From: an uncultured Campylobacter sp.
Lineage (GTDB): Bacteria > Campylobacterota > Campylobacteria > Campylobacterales > Campylobacteraceae
Assembly: GCF_938041645.1 (NCBI RefSeq)
Contig: NZ_CALIST010000022.1
Location: 124,001-188,000, forward strand
Length of the DNA: 64,000 nucleotides
Reading direction: 5' to 3'
The notes beneath the pieces were generated by a model. It was not told the origin of the DNA. It made no database searches and worked only from the letters and a program-made list of their open reading frames with translations. Position numbers and translations under genes: made by a program. Positions 52,632 to 61,859 of the stretch are shown here, in pieces. Each line of letters opens with the position of its first letter. Position 1 is the first letter of the stretch.

Positions 52632-54642
52632 ATCCTATACCTGCTCTTTCGTTAGGTGCTTTATATTTTGGCTGCAATTCATAATGCATCAATGCCTCTT
52701 GAATTTCATATCTGCCTTTGCCCTCGGCTTGCATTTTCTCGCGAATTTCATCGACCTCTTTTTGGCGCACGGCGCTGTCCGGATGCTCGATGATATTGCC
52801 TTTGGCGCCGTATCCGCGGAACGCAGGCGGCATCTCCATCTTCATAATATCAAGCGGCTCATAGGTCAAGGTAGGCATCGTATCGCCCTCCTTCCAGCTT
52901 GCAAGCGTTCGTTTTAGCCAGTTTAGATCGTCGCGTTTCGGATAATCCTCGCGGAAGTGCGCGCCGCGGCTTTCGGTGCGATCAAGCGCACCCTTGGCGA
53001 TACAAAGCGCAAGCTTTAACATCTTCGGTACGCGATAAGCCTCCTCGAGCTCCGGATTTCCGAAAAGCTCTTTATTGCTTACTTTGACGTCCAAGGACTG
53101 CTTGTAAAGCTCTTCAAGCTCTTTTACGGCTTTGGCTAATCCCTCGCCGGTGCGGAAGATCGCGCAGTGCTCCCACATCACGTCTTTCATCTTGTTTTTT
53201 ATCTCAAATACGTTAAATTTACCCTCTTTTTCAAGCAGGCTCTTAATGTAATTTTTCTCTTTATCTACGAATTTTTGTATATCGTGCGTATTGATATCGA
53301 CGTCGTGTCCTTGACAATACTCCGCAAAATACTCGCCCACGATCATGCCCGCGACGACGGTTTCGGCGACGGAATTTCCGCCCAAGCGGTTAAAGCCGTG
53401 CATATCCCAGCACGCAGCCTCGCCGGCGCTGAAAAGTCCAGCTAGCGTTGGACTCTCGCCCGTAGCTTTTGTTTTGATGCCGCCCATCGAGTAATGCTGC
53501 ATAGGAAGGATCGGAGCCCAACCTTTACCGCGCTTTCTGCCCTGCTCGTCGGTTATCACCTCGGTGTCGGCAGGATCGATGCCGTTGAAAATTTCGCAAA
53601 TTTCTTGTACGTCGCGTAAATTTTTCTCGATATGCTCGCGCCCGAGGATCGAAATGTCGAGCCAAACGTGCTCGCCGTAAGGGCTTTTGACACCCTTGCC
53701 TTTTCTTATATGCTCCATTATGCGGCGGCTTACGACGTCGCGGCTAGCAAGTTCCTTTTTCTCGGGCTCATAATCCGGCATAAAGCGGTAGCCGTCCACA
53801 TCGCGTAAAATTCCGCCGTCGCCGCGGCAACCCTCGGTAAGCAAAATTCCGCTCGGAACGATAGGGGTCGGGTGAAACTGTACCGCTTCCATATTTCCAA
53901 GCTGTGCGACGCCGGTCTCAAGCGCGATAGCTGCGCCGATACCCTCGCAAACGACGGCATTTGTAGTGTGTTTATACACTCTGCCGTAGCCGCCTGTAGC
54001 GATTAGCGTACCCTTTGAGACGTATGCGATCAGCTCGCCGGTAACCAAATCACGCACGATTGCGCCGTAGCAGCGGTTGTTCGCGTGAATTAGCGCGATC
54101 GCTTCTTTTCTATCATGAATATCTACGTTATGCTTTAGTGCTTCGTTTGCAACGGCAAAAAGCATTGTATGTCCCGTAGCATCGGCAGTATAGCAGGTTC
54201 GCCATTTTTTCGTACCGCCGAAGTCGCGGCTGTGAATAAGTCCGTGAACCTCATCTTTTTCGCTGATTGTGGTTTTTTGAGCGTTGATAATAGCGCTTCG
54301 CTCGCCTCTAGTAATCCTGGTCCAAGGAACACCCCAGCCTGCAAGCTCGCGGATCGCCTTAGGCGCCGTTTGCGCAAACATCCTAGCGACGTCCTGATCG
54401 CAGCCCCAGTCGCTTCCTTTTACCGTATCGGCAAAGTGCACGTCCTCGTTGTCGCCCTCGCTCATTTTGGAATTTCCCAGTGACGCCTGCATGCCGCCTT
54501 GAGCTGCCGCAGAGTGCGAGCGCTTAACGGGGATCAGGCTCAAAACGATAGTGCTAAGCCCCTTCTCGCCGGTAGCGATCGCAGCTCTTAAGCCCGCCAA
54601 ACCGCCGCCAATAACTAAAGAATCGCAATATATTACATTCAT
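52624..54642 (-). CDS. frdA: Fumarate reductase flavoprotein subunit
   Basis: FrdA reduces fumarate to succinate in anaerobic respiration. The FAD fold is LVIGGGLAGLRAAI. The covalent-FAD His is in SHSAAAQGGMQA (His 43, the same number as in Wolinella FrdA). Active-site sequence HPTPIVPSGILLTEGCRGDGG and HSMGG-like HYSMGGIKT are present. It has 672 residues. It is the middle gene of frdCAB. Confidence 0.97.
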   Translation of the reverse strand: MNVIYCDSLVIGGGLAGLRAAIATGEKGLSTIVLSLIPVKRSHSAAAQGGMQASLGNSKMSEGDNEDVHFADTVKGSDWGCDQDVARMFAQTAPKAIRELAGWGVPWTRITRGERSAIINAQKTTISEKDEVHGLIHSRDFGGTKKWRTCYTADATGHTMLFAVANEALKHNVDIHDRKEAIALIHANNRCYGAIVRDLVTGELIAYVSKGTLIATGGYGRVYKHTTNAVVCEGIGAAIALETGVAQLGNMEAVQFHPTPIVPSGILLTEGCRGDGGILRDVDGYRFMPDYEPEKKELASRDVVSRRIMEHIRKGKGVKSPYGEHVWLDISILGREHIEKNLRDVQEICEIFNGIDPADTEVITDEQGRKRGKGWAPILPMQHYSMGGIKTKATGESPTLAGLFSAGEAACWDMHGFNRLGGNSVAETVVAGMIVGEYFAEYCQGHDVDINTHDIQKFVDKEKNYIKSLLEKEGKFNVFEIKNKMKDVMWEHCAIFRTGEGLAKAVKELEELYKQSLDVKVSNKELFGNPELEEAYRVPKMLKLALCIAKGALDRTESRGAHFREDYPKRDDLNWLKRTLASWKEGDTMPTLTYEPLDIMKMEMPPAFRGYGAKGNIIEHPDSAVRQKEVDEIREKMQAEGKGRYEIQEALMHYELQPKYKAPNERAGIGYE

Positions 54643-54652
54643 CCTAAGCTCC

Positions 54653-55336
54653 CTATTCTAAACTTAACCATTTGAAATCGGCGATTATCGAAAGCAAGAA
54701 AAATGCACCCCAAACGATGAAAACCGTCTTTTTGATGAGGGCTCTTTTCCTTTGAATTTCAGCCTTCGTGCCGTCTATGCTGATCCATTTCATATATAAT
54801 CTATAAATTCCGATGCTAGCGTGAGTTACTACGAAAATCAATAAAACAAAATAAAATAGATGAAGCTGTCCGAAGCGAGCGATAGCAAGATCTGCAGTAA
54901 TTTTCGGACCGAATACGATCATTAAAATATGAGCCGCCGCAAAGAAAAATAGGAAAAATCCCGTCCAAAACTGAAACCACCAAAGCGTCGTGTCGCAATG
55001 CTTCATTCGCATTTTGTGCGCTTTAAACGCTCTGTAAGCGGCGTAGTTAGCCGGAAATTTTCTCATCGCCAAAAATGCGTGAATCACGAAAATCAAGAAA
55101 ATCACGAAAGCGACGATGTTTGTGACGAAATAAATTCCGCCTGGTTCGGCGAAATGCACGACGCCCTCAAACGCGCCCTTACCGATCAAAATCGTGCCGG
55201 TAAATATCATATGACACAGCATAAAACAGGCCAAAATCAGCCCGCTGATGCTTTGCGCCACATCTTGCAAAGCCATAATGCGGCTTTTTTTGCCGTCTAT
55301 GGATCTGCCCGTAAAGCCCTCAATGCGACCTAGCAT
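54653..55336 (-). CDS. frdC: Fumarate reductase cytochrome b subunit
   Basis: The 227-residue protein has five membrane helices and binds two haem b groups, taking electrons from menaquinol. Haem-ligand His residues are visible in FMLCHMIFTG, VIHAFLAMRK, AAHILMIVFG and VTHASIGIYR. It begins MLGRIEGFTGRSIDGKKSR, as in Wolinella and Campylobacter FrdC. It is the first gene of the operon; ribosome site AAGGAGAAC. Confidence 0.96.
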   Translation of the reverse strand: MLGRIEGFTGRSIDGKKSRIMALQDVAQSISGLILACFMLCHMIFTGTILIGKGAFEGVVHFAEPGGIYFVTNIVAFVIFLIFVIHAFLAMRKFPANYAAYRAFKAHKMRMKHCDTTLWWFQFWTGFFLFFFAAAHILMIVFGPKITADLAIARFGQLHLFYFVLLIFVVTHASIGIYRLYMKWISIDGTKAEIQRKRALIKKTVFIVWGAFFLLSIIADFKWLSLE

Positions 55337-55401
55337 AGGTTCTCCTTAAAAAAGATGATTATAAATCCCCGCTAAACGAAAATTTACATTTTTGTAAAGA
55401 G

Positions 55402-55407
55402 ATTATA
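55402..55407 (-). promoter_or_regulatory. -10 box of frdCAB
   Basis: TATAAT on the minus strand, 65 bases before frdC. A second TATAAT at 55363-55358 is 21 bases before the ATG, so two start sites are possible. Confidence 0.5.
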
Positions 55408-55430
55408 TTACTTTTTAACTTTAGATTAAT

Positions 55431-56249
55431 TTAATTTCTGCAAATTAGTTTTTTCTTCAAAGACTGCTTTAAGAAAACTGCTATCAAAAACATCACCAAA
55501 GATAAAATTTGCCCCATCGATAAATTTAAAAATATAAAACCAAGCCCATCATCCGGCTGCCTAAAAAATTCTACGAAAAATCTAAACGCCGTATATAGCA
55601 TCGCATACAGACATATCAACTCGCCGTTAAATTTCTTAAATTTACGGTAGAAAAATAAAATTGCAAAAATAACGAGTCCCTCCAAAACCGCCTCGTAAAG
55701 CTGGCTTGGATGACGCAATGTACCGCCCACCAAGATCCCCCATGGCTCGGTCGTTTCGCGCCCGAAAAGCTCCTGATTTAAAAAATTTCCCACGCGTCCG
55801 AAAAAATACCCAAGCGGCACGCTAAGCGCCACGAGATCGAGCAGCGCCCACATATCGGTTTTAAATTTTTTGCAAAACCAAACTGTCGCGATCACGAATC
55901 CAACGACTGCGCCGTGATAGCTCATACCGCGAATGCCCACGAACTCGCCGTTATGAAAGGGGTTGAAAATTTGCCACGGATGACTGAAATACCACGCCGC
56001 CTCGCCCGAATAAATCGCGATATATCCCAGCCGCGCGCCTAAAATGACGCCCACTTCAACCCAGATAAAGTAGCGATCGAGCATCTTATCACTAAAGTTA
56101 AGACCATCCTTTTTTACAAAATACTTTGCCATAAATAGCGCCGTAAGCAGCGCCAAAACATACATAATGCCGTACCAGTGCACGTTTATGCCAAACGCAC
56201 TGAATGCCACGGGATCAAAGTGGGCGTAAATTTCGTTCCAGTAATTCAA
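55431..56249 (-). CDS. lgt: Prolipoprotein diacylglyceryl transferase
   Basis: Lgt adds diacylglycerol to the lipobox Cys. The signature GRVGNFLNQELFGRET and the motifs RGMSYHGAVVGF, HPSQLYEAVLEG and RFFVEFFRQPDDG are present. The 272-residue protein has seven membrane helices. It is upstream of frd but on the same strand, 94 bp apart from frdC with the frd promoter between. Confidence 0.96.
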   Translation of the reverse strand: MNYWNEIYAHFDPVAFSAFGINVHWYGIMYVLALLTALFMAKYFVKKDGLNFSDKMLDRYFIWVEVGVILGARLGYIAIYSGEAAWYFSHPWQIFNPFHNGEFVGIRGMSYHGAVVGFVIATVWFCKKFKTDMWALLDLVALSVPLGYFFGRVGNFLNQELFGRETTEPWGILVGGTLRHPSQLYEAVLEGLVIFAILFFYRKFKKFNGELICLYAMLYTAFRFFVEFFRQPDDGLGFIFLNLSMGQILSLVMFLIAVFLKQSLKKKLICRN

Positions 56250-56917
56250 ATTTTTCCTTTGTTTTAAATTTTAAAATTTGGCTACGTGCACAGGACGCTA
56301 CGTAACGCATGCTCGGCAAAAGACGCAAAGCGACGCAAGTGCTAGGCGCCAAACTCTAGTTTTCGAACGCTCGATCGCACGCGCGAAACACGTAAGACGC
56401 GAATCCTAGCGATAGCGTCAAACGATGCACAGACCACCTCGCATGAAATTTCAAGCGACGACGCCAGATGGGACGCAAGGCGCCTCACGTAAAATTCCAA
56501 ATGACTATGCCAGACGACATACAAAGCCACACGCAAAACGTCAAAGCGCAAAACGACGCGACGCGGACAAAGCACGCAGCACCCTAATGCAGGCGGCGCA
56601 AAATGAGAGCACCGGACGCCTAGAAAAACTCGCAGTGCGCGCAACACAAACGTCGAACGGCACATGCGCAAAATACTGAATGCCACGCAGAATTCACAAC
56701 GACGCGCGACACAACAAACGCCGACGCACAAAACAGCAAGGCAGACACTTTACATCCGTGCAGATAAAATTCACCTGCCTCGCTTAGCAGCTTGTCGCAC
56801 CCGCAGGAGCTGTACCGGCTACAGCGCAAGAAACCCCGAAAGCAAGCTCCAGACTTATCTCTACATAGCGCTTTTCTGCACTGAGCGCGCAAAAATACCG
56901 AGCGCGCGTTCTAAATT
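56250..56917. other. Gene-free region, 668 bp, A/C-skewed
   Basis: The plus strand is rich in A and C with many short GACGCAAA-like words. Open frames on both strands give Arg/Ala- or Cys/Val-rich products with no ribosome site. RAATTY is sparse here, unlike other long spacers. Confidence 0.55.
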
Positions 56918-57457
56918 CTAAATTCTAAGTCCCAGCGTCTCTTTCACCACGCGGCAAAAATCCGCCAAAAACCACCCGAGCGCCTTGTAGTAGCTGCTTT
57001 TAGCGTTTATCTGCACGTACGTAGCAAGCGCGGAAAAGCTAGGAATGATAAATTGCGCCAGATATAGCGTCAAAATTTTATGCGATTTCGCGTCCGTGTT
57101 TTGCTTAAAGATCATAGCAAGCAGTGCTAGCATATTGGCTGCGTGAGCGCTTTTAAGCTCCGCGAAAGGCTTTTTGAAGCGGCATTTTTCATAAAACAGC
57201 TCCACTTCGCTTTCGCTTATGAGTTTGAAAAAATCCATCTCAAACGCCTCTTTTAGCGCCTCAAAATCGCGCCCTAGCGCCGCGTAGTCCTCGCCCTGAA
57301 CCTTTTGCCAAAGCTCATGACCGTTTTTGTTCTCGATATTTTTATTTACGATGATCCAGTTTTTGCCCAAGCCGCGCAACTTCCGCTCATCTATCACGCC
57401 CTTAAAATTCGTCGCAAAGATTATGCAGATCACCGAATATAGCTCGCCTAATTTCAT
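56918..57457 (-). CDS. Hypothetical helical protein
   Basis: The 179-residue protein is soluble and mostly alpha-helical (ALGRDFEALKEAFEMDFFKL, AANMLALLAMIFKQ). No motif or family is recognised. It follows dinB by 19 bp and is last in a leftward set. Confidence 0.7.
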   Translation of the reverse strand: MKLGELYSVICIIFATNFKGVIDERKLRGLGKNWIIVNKNIENKNGHELWQKVQGEDYAALGRDFEALKEAFEMDFFKLISESEVELFYEKCRFKKPFAELKSAHAANMLALLAMIFKQNTDAKSHKILTLYLAQFIIPSFSALATYVQINAKSSYYKALGWFLADFCRVVKETLGLRI

Positions 57458-57476
57458 CTTTTTCCTTTAAATTTAA

Positions 57477-58634
57477 TCAAATTTCGCTCGCTTTTTTTAG
57501 CTTTTCGATGCCGAATTTTTCCCAAATCCTGCTTAAAGATCGATCCAGGCTCTGCTGCTTTTTATCGATCTCGCCAAAAAGCAGCGAGCTGCCCGATTTG
57601 CCGCTAAAATTTGAAAGATTTAGCGCTACGTGGATTATCTGCGCGCCTTTTTTAACGTCGCAGAGCCTAAACAGCTCAAGCGCGGTCTCGCTCAGCAAGC
57701 TTAGGCTAAAAGCCCTATCCTGGCTGATCTGGTGCGAAAACTCCTCGCGCGATTTGTAGCGGATCTTTAGATCATACGTCGCGGGCTTTAGGCCCCTTGC
57801 AAGCACTTCGCCCGCCAAATGACGCGCCAAAATTAAAATTTTACGCCGCAGCTCGTCCCGATCGGCGCACGGCGCGAAACTGCGTCCAAAGCCGATACTT
57901 TTGCGCTCGCGCTTTGAGACGACCTCGCCCTCATCCTCGCCGCTAAGGGCTGCGAAAATTTTCCTGCCGTTTGCGCCCATCTTTTCAAAAATTTCTCTAT
58001 GCCCTAACGCATCGCCGAAGCTTACGATGCCGTATTTACCGAGCGTTTTTTGCGCCGCTTTGCCGATGCCAAAAAATTTCGCTACCGGCACGGCGGATAG
58101 CTCGTGCGCAATTTGCGATTTTAAAATTTGCCGCACGCCGAAGGGCTTGGCAAGGCTCGTAGCGAGCTTTGCGATAAGCTTTGCTTCGCTAAGACCTACG
58201 CTGCACGGAAGGCTAAAGCGGCGCATAATTTCGCTTTGCAAAAACGCAGCAAAGCTCAGCGCGTCCGCGTCGTAAGCCGTGCCGCGTAAATTTAGAAAAA
58301 ACTCGTCGATGCTAAATTTTTCGATCTCGGGCGTAAAGCTTAGTAAAAACTCATAAATTTCGCGTGAAGCTTTTCGGTATTCGCCATGCCGCGCGCGCAC
58401 TAAAATCAACTGCGGGCAGAGTCCGAGCGCGATTTTAACGGGCTGAGCCGAGTGCACGCCGTCCGCTCTGGCCTCGTAGCTCGCGCTTAAAATCACACTA
58501 CCAAGCTCGCTCTTACCGCCGAAAATCTCCTCGTCGCCGCCTCCGACGACTGCGATCTTTTTGCCCGCAAGCGCGGGATCGGCAAGCCTCGCGACCGAGA
58601 CGAAGAAGCTGTCCAAATCGATATGAGCTATCAA
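57477..58634 (-). CDS. dinB: Y-family DNA polymerase IV
   Basis: DinB copies damaged DNA. The catalytic acids are in MIAHIDLDSFFVSV (Asp 6, 8) and in FSIDEFFLNL, a change from the usual SIDEAYLD. The steric-gate region VILSASYEARADGV and the helix-hairpin SVGLSEAKLIAKLATSLAKP are typical. It has 385 residues without an obvious beta-clamp tail. The start overlaps ribBA by four bases. Confidence 0.92.
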   Translation of the reverse strand: MIAHIDLDSFFVSVARLADPALAGKKIAVVGGGDEEIFGGKSELGSVILSASYEARADGVHSAQPVKIALGLCPQLILVRARHGEYRKASREIYEFLLSFTPEIEKFSIDEFFLNLRGTAYDADALSFAAFLQSEIMRRFSLPCSVGLSEAKLIAKLATSLAKPFGVRQILKSQIAHELSAVPVAKFFGIGKAAQKTLGKYGIVSFGDALGHREIFEKMGANGRKIFAALSGEDEGEVVSKRERKSIGFGRSFAPCADRDELRRKILILARHLAGEVLARGLKPATYDLKIRYKSREEFSHQISQDRAFSLSLLSETALELFRLCDVKKGAQIIHVALNLSNFSGKSGSSLLFGEIDKKQQSLDRSLSRIWEKFGIEKLKKASEI

Positions 58635-59635
58635 ACTATATCGATCCCGAATCCGCTAAGCCCCGCGTAATCTTTCGGCTCGCTCTTGCTTAAAATTTTG
58701 ATTTTTCTCACGCCCAGATGCGCTAAAATTTGCGCTCCAATGCCAAAGCTCTTAAAATCGGCGCGATTTTGCGCGGATTTTAGCATCAAAAGCACGCCGC
58801 CCTCTTTGCGCAAAACATCCAGATCGCGCATGAAATCGTTAAATTTCGTATCGCTTAAAAACTCCAGATCGCTTGAAATTTTATGAAATTTCACGTTCGT
58901 CTGCGCGCTCTTTTCGGGTTCGCCGAAAATATATGCGCGGTGCTTGTTGCCCTCGTGATCGCTCACATCGTAAAATTTCGCCGCTTCGCCGCACAGCAGA
59001 GCGCTTTTGGGCTCGCTAAATTTAACGAGCGTTTCGTGCTTTAGGCGGTACTGCACGATCTGTGCGACCGAGATCATATTGATGCCGTGCTGCGCGCAGA
59101 ATTTTTCCAGATCGTCCCTGCGCGCCATATCGCCGTCGTCTTTGACTATCTCGCAGATCACGGCGCTTTGCGAAAGCCCAGCCAAGCGGCACAGATCCGT
59201 AGAGCCCTCGGTGTGCCCCGTGCGGGCGAGCACGCCGCCGCTTTTGGCGATTAGCGGGAAAATATGCCCAGGGCGGACGAAATCATCTGCGCGAGCGCCC
59301 ACGCGCGACATCAGCTCGATCGTCATATTGCGCTCATACGCGCTTACGCCCGTCTTGGCGCCCTTCGCGTCGATCGTGACGGTAAATGCGGTCTCGTGAC
59401 TGGAGGTGTTTTTATCGACCATCAAATTTAGATCTAGCTGCTGTGCGATCTGCGGGCTAAGCGCCACGCACAGCACTCCGCGAGCGTGCGTGATCGCAAA
59501 ATTTACCTTCTGCGCGCTGCTAAAGGTGCTCGCAAACACCAAATCGCCCTCGTTCTCGCGATCGACGTCATCGACCATAACGAGCATCTTGCCGTTTTTC
59601 AGATCCTCGATCGCTTGCTCTACGCTAACCATCAT
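58631..59635 (-). CDS. ribB: 3,4-dihydroxy-2-butanone 4-phosphate synthase, with degenerate GTP cyclohydrolase II-like C-domain
   Basis: Residues 1-205 are a complete DHBP synthase: MVDDVDRENEGDLVFA, ARGVLCVALS, RPGHIFPLIAKSGGVLARTGHTEGSTDL and AVICEIVKDDGDMAR. The second half has the length of GTP cyclohydrolase II but lacks the zinc-binding CxxECxxxxxFxSxxCDC cysteines and the usual catalytic motif. Its product would thus feed the riboflavin path through RibE only from ribulose 5-phosphate. Similar C-terminal decay is known in RibBA proteins of Helicobacter. A separate ribA should exist elsewhere. Confidence 0.9.
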   Translation of the reverse strand: MMVSVEQAIEDLKNGKMLVMVDDVDRENEGDLVFASTFSSAQKVNFAITHARGVLCVALSPQIAQQLDLNLMVDKNTSSHETAFTVTIDAKGAKTGVSAYERNMTIELMSRVGARADDFVRPGHIFPLIAKSGGVLARTGHTEGSTDLCRLAGLSQSAVICEIVKDDGDMARRDDLEKFCAQHGINMISVAQIVQYRLKHETLVKFSEPKSALLCGEAAKFYDVSDHEGNKHRAYIFGEPEKSAQTNVKFHKISSDLEFLSDTKFNDFMRDLDVLRKEGGVLLMLKSAQNRADFKSFGIGAQILAHLGVRKIKILSKSEPKDYAGLSGFGIDIV

Positions 59636-59647
59636 CTCTCCTTAAAT

Positions 59648-60484
59648 TTAAGATATTATTGTGCCGTTTTTATTCACGATCGTTTCGCGACCGTCTAGTA
59701 TGATTTTGACGTAGTCGTCGCTCAGAATTTTAATAACTTCTATCTCGTCGTAAAACATCGGCTTTAAAATTTCATTATCCTCATCATCTAGCAGCCCCCA
59801 TTTGCCGTCTTTTTTGACTTTAACGTATCCTTCGCAATATTTGATTTCGTCATAATATCCGCACAAAGTATTGTCAAAATCCCAAGCAAGCTCGTATACA
59901 CAAGACACTACCTCTGTGCCCGTTTTATCGATAAAGCCCCATTTGCCGTCCTTTTCAATCTTTGCTAAGCCTTCGCAAAAACTCCCGGCCCGATCATATA
60001 TGCAAGGAATAACTTCTTTTCCCATTTCATCGATATATCCCCAATAACCGTTCTTTTTAACGTCCGCCAAGCCTTCGCGAAAAACGCCAACGTCATCATA
60101 TATACAAGGAACGATCTCTTTGCCGGTTTTATCGATAAAGCCCCAATAGCCGCTTTTTTGAACTTCCGCCAGTTCTTCGTCAAAATTATAAGCATCATCA
60201 TATATACAAGAAATCACCTCTTTACCCGTTTTATCGATAAAGCCGAATTTATCGTTCTTATTAACCCACGCTAAGCCCTCGCAAAACTCCTCGGCCCGAT
60301 CATATATGCAGGGAATAACTTCTTTGCCCGTTTTATCGACGAAGCCGAATTTATCGTTTTTTCTAACGCATGCTAGGCCTTCGCTAAAATACGAAACATC
60401 ATCATAGATACAAGAAGCTATCTCCTTTCCCGTTTTATCGATAAAGCCCCATTTATCGTTCTTTTTAACCCATGCCGATACCAT
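59648..60484 (-). CDS. WG-repeat protein
   Basis: The 278-residue protein is made of seven or so repeats of about 37 residues, each with W/F-G-F-[IV]-DKTGKE, C-I-Y-D and F-x-EGLAxVxK. It has no signal peptide. The repeats are close to identical at DNA level (for example TTTTATCGATAAAGCC recurs), so copy number may change by slippage. WG repeats form beta-propeller-like binding scaffolds of unknown role. It lies between HIT and ribB. Confidence 0.85.
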   Translation of the reverse strand: MVSAWVKKNDKWGFIDKTGKEIASCIYDDVSYFSEGLACVRKNDKFGFVDKTGKEVIPCIYDRAEEFCEGLAWVNKNDKFGFIDKTGKEVISCIYDDAYNFDEELAEVQKSGYWGFIDKTGKEIVPCIYDDVGVFREGLADVKKNGYWGYIDEMGKEVIPCIYDRAGSFCEGLAKIEKDGKWGFIDKTGTEVVSCVYELAWDFDNTLCGYYDEIKYCEGYVKVKKDGKWGLLDDEDNEILKPMFYDEIEVIKILSDDYVKIILDGRETIVNKNGTIIS

Positions 60485-60499
60485 CTCGATCTCCCAAAT

Positions 60500-60988
60500 T
60501 TAAATTTTGATTTCCGCGTAAGCCGCCTTGAGCTTCTCAAAAAGCGGGGCGAACGAAACGCCGTTTACGCGGACGTTTGCGATCGTCGTGATGAAATTCG
60601 TATCGCGCTGCCACCGCGGCACGAGATGATAGTGCACGTGCTCGGCTATGCCCGCACCCGCGGCGGCGCCGAGATTCATACCGATATTTACGCCGTTTGC
60701 ACCCAGAGTGCGCTTTAAGATCCCCACTCCGGCGCGCACGTAGCGGCTCATCTCCGCCCACGCATCATCGCTAAGGCACTCGATATTATCGACGTGCTCG
60801 TAAGGTATGACCATAAACGCGCCCGGGCTGTAAGGGTAGAGGTTCATCACCCCAAAGCAGTGCCGCGCGCGAAAAAGCACGCCGTTGCGATCGTCAAACG
60901 CCGCATCCGCCGCCGCGTCGCAGAAGGGACAGCCGCTTCTTTTTTCGGTAAAATACTCGCTTCGCCAAGGGGCGCAAAGATAATCCAT
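60500..60988 (-). CDS. HIT-family nucleotide hydrolase
   Basis: The start is placed at ATG 60988, after GGAAAGGAAAAGAG; an upstream ATG would add MEFRKGKE. The 162-residue product has a zinc-site-like CPFCDAA, then NLYPYSPGAFMVIPYEHV and the catalytic triad HVHYHLVPRW (HxHxH). HIT hydrolases act on Ap4A-like or AMP-lysine compounds. In C. jejuni the HIT gene follows trpC directly; here 870 gene-free bases intervene. Confidence 0.9.
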   Translation of the reverse strand: MDYLCAPWRSEYFTEKRSGCPFCDAAADAAFDDRNGVLFRARHCFGVMNLYPYSPGAFMVIPYEHVDNIECLSDDAWAEMSRYVRAGVGILKRTLGANGVNIGMNLGAAAGAGIAEHVHYHLVPRWQRDTNFITTIANVRVNGVSFAPLFEKLKAAYAEIKI

Positions 60989-61859
60989 CTCTTTTCCTTT
61001 CCGAAATTCCAAAATTCTATGGAATTTTAAAATTTGCGTTTCGCAAAATTCTATGAAATTTGGAATTTAAAACTTCTAAATTTCATAGAATTTTAAATTT
61101 ACGCGGTCTGCGCTTGCTCGCATGATGCGGAGCTATACACGTGGCAAGCGCGACATGCTTTGCAATCGCGAGGCGCTTCGGCGCAATACGCACTCTGCGG
61201 ATCGAAGCCCGCGGCGGCCATTGGTGCGCATTTGACGGACACTCATCGCGCGGCAAACATAGCGTCTAAAAGTCCGCACCGTAGCCGTTTGCGCGGCGCA
61301 TTATAATAAAACTTTGACGCACTCACAGGCGCGGTACGCGATGCCAAACCTGCGCTGCAATCACCATCGCAACACGTGGTAAAATTTAACGCGGCGCGGT
61401 CACGCGTAACTGCGGCTCAGTTAAAGCCCAATCGCGATGTATTGCAGCCTACGGGCGGCTTAGATCGCGAGCTGCGATTAAATTTACGGCGCCGTATATA
61501 ATCGCCAATACTAGGCTTGCGTAAGCGTACGACATGTAGGGCATTGCGGCAAACTCGCAATCCTAAGCAGTCAAATTCCGCAAGCGCAAACCCGCCTGCG
61601 CGAAGCTATGCGAAGCGTAAATTTAAACCTCGCTCCGCAGCTGTTCGCGCCATGTGCAATAACAAACTCACGATGCAAAGCGTAGCGTGAATTCTCGCGC
61701 GATGTGCGATATTAAATTGCGGCGCGGCGCTAAATTTAAAGAGCCGTTAAATTTTAAAGTCCGCAGAATTTTAAAATTTACTGCTTTAAAATTTCACTCC
61801 GTTCGCTAAATTTAACCGCTCGCTTCGGGTTTAAGCTTGCGCTATTAAACGAGCCGAAT
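60989..61859. other. Gene-free region, 870 bp, between trpC and HIT
   Basis: RAATTY is dense at 60999-61100 and 61720-61860. The middle is G+C-rich with repeated GCG-rich words and no supported gene. The neighbours are contiguous in C. jejuni, so this sequence is extra. Confidence 0.6.

Noticed and set aside
56342..56731. 129-codon minus-strand frame rich in Cys, Val and Arg
   Set aside because: Composition reflects the A/C skew of the spacer; no start signal and no domain pattern.
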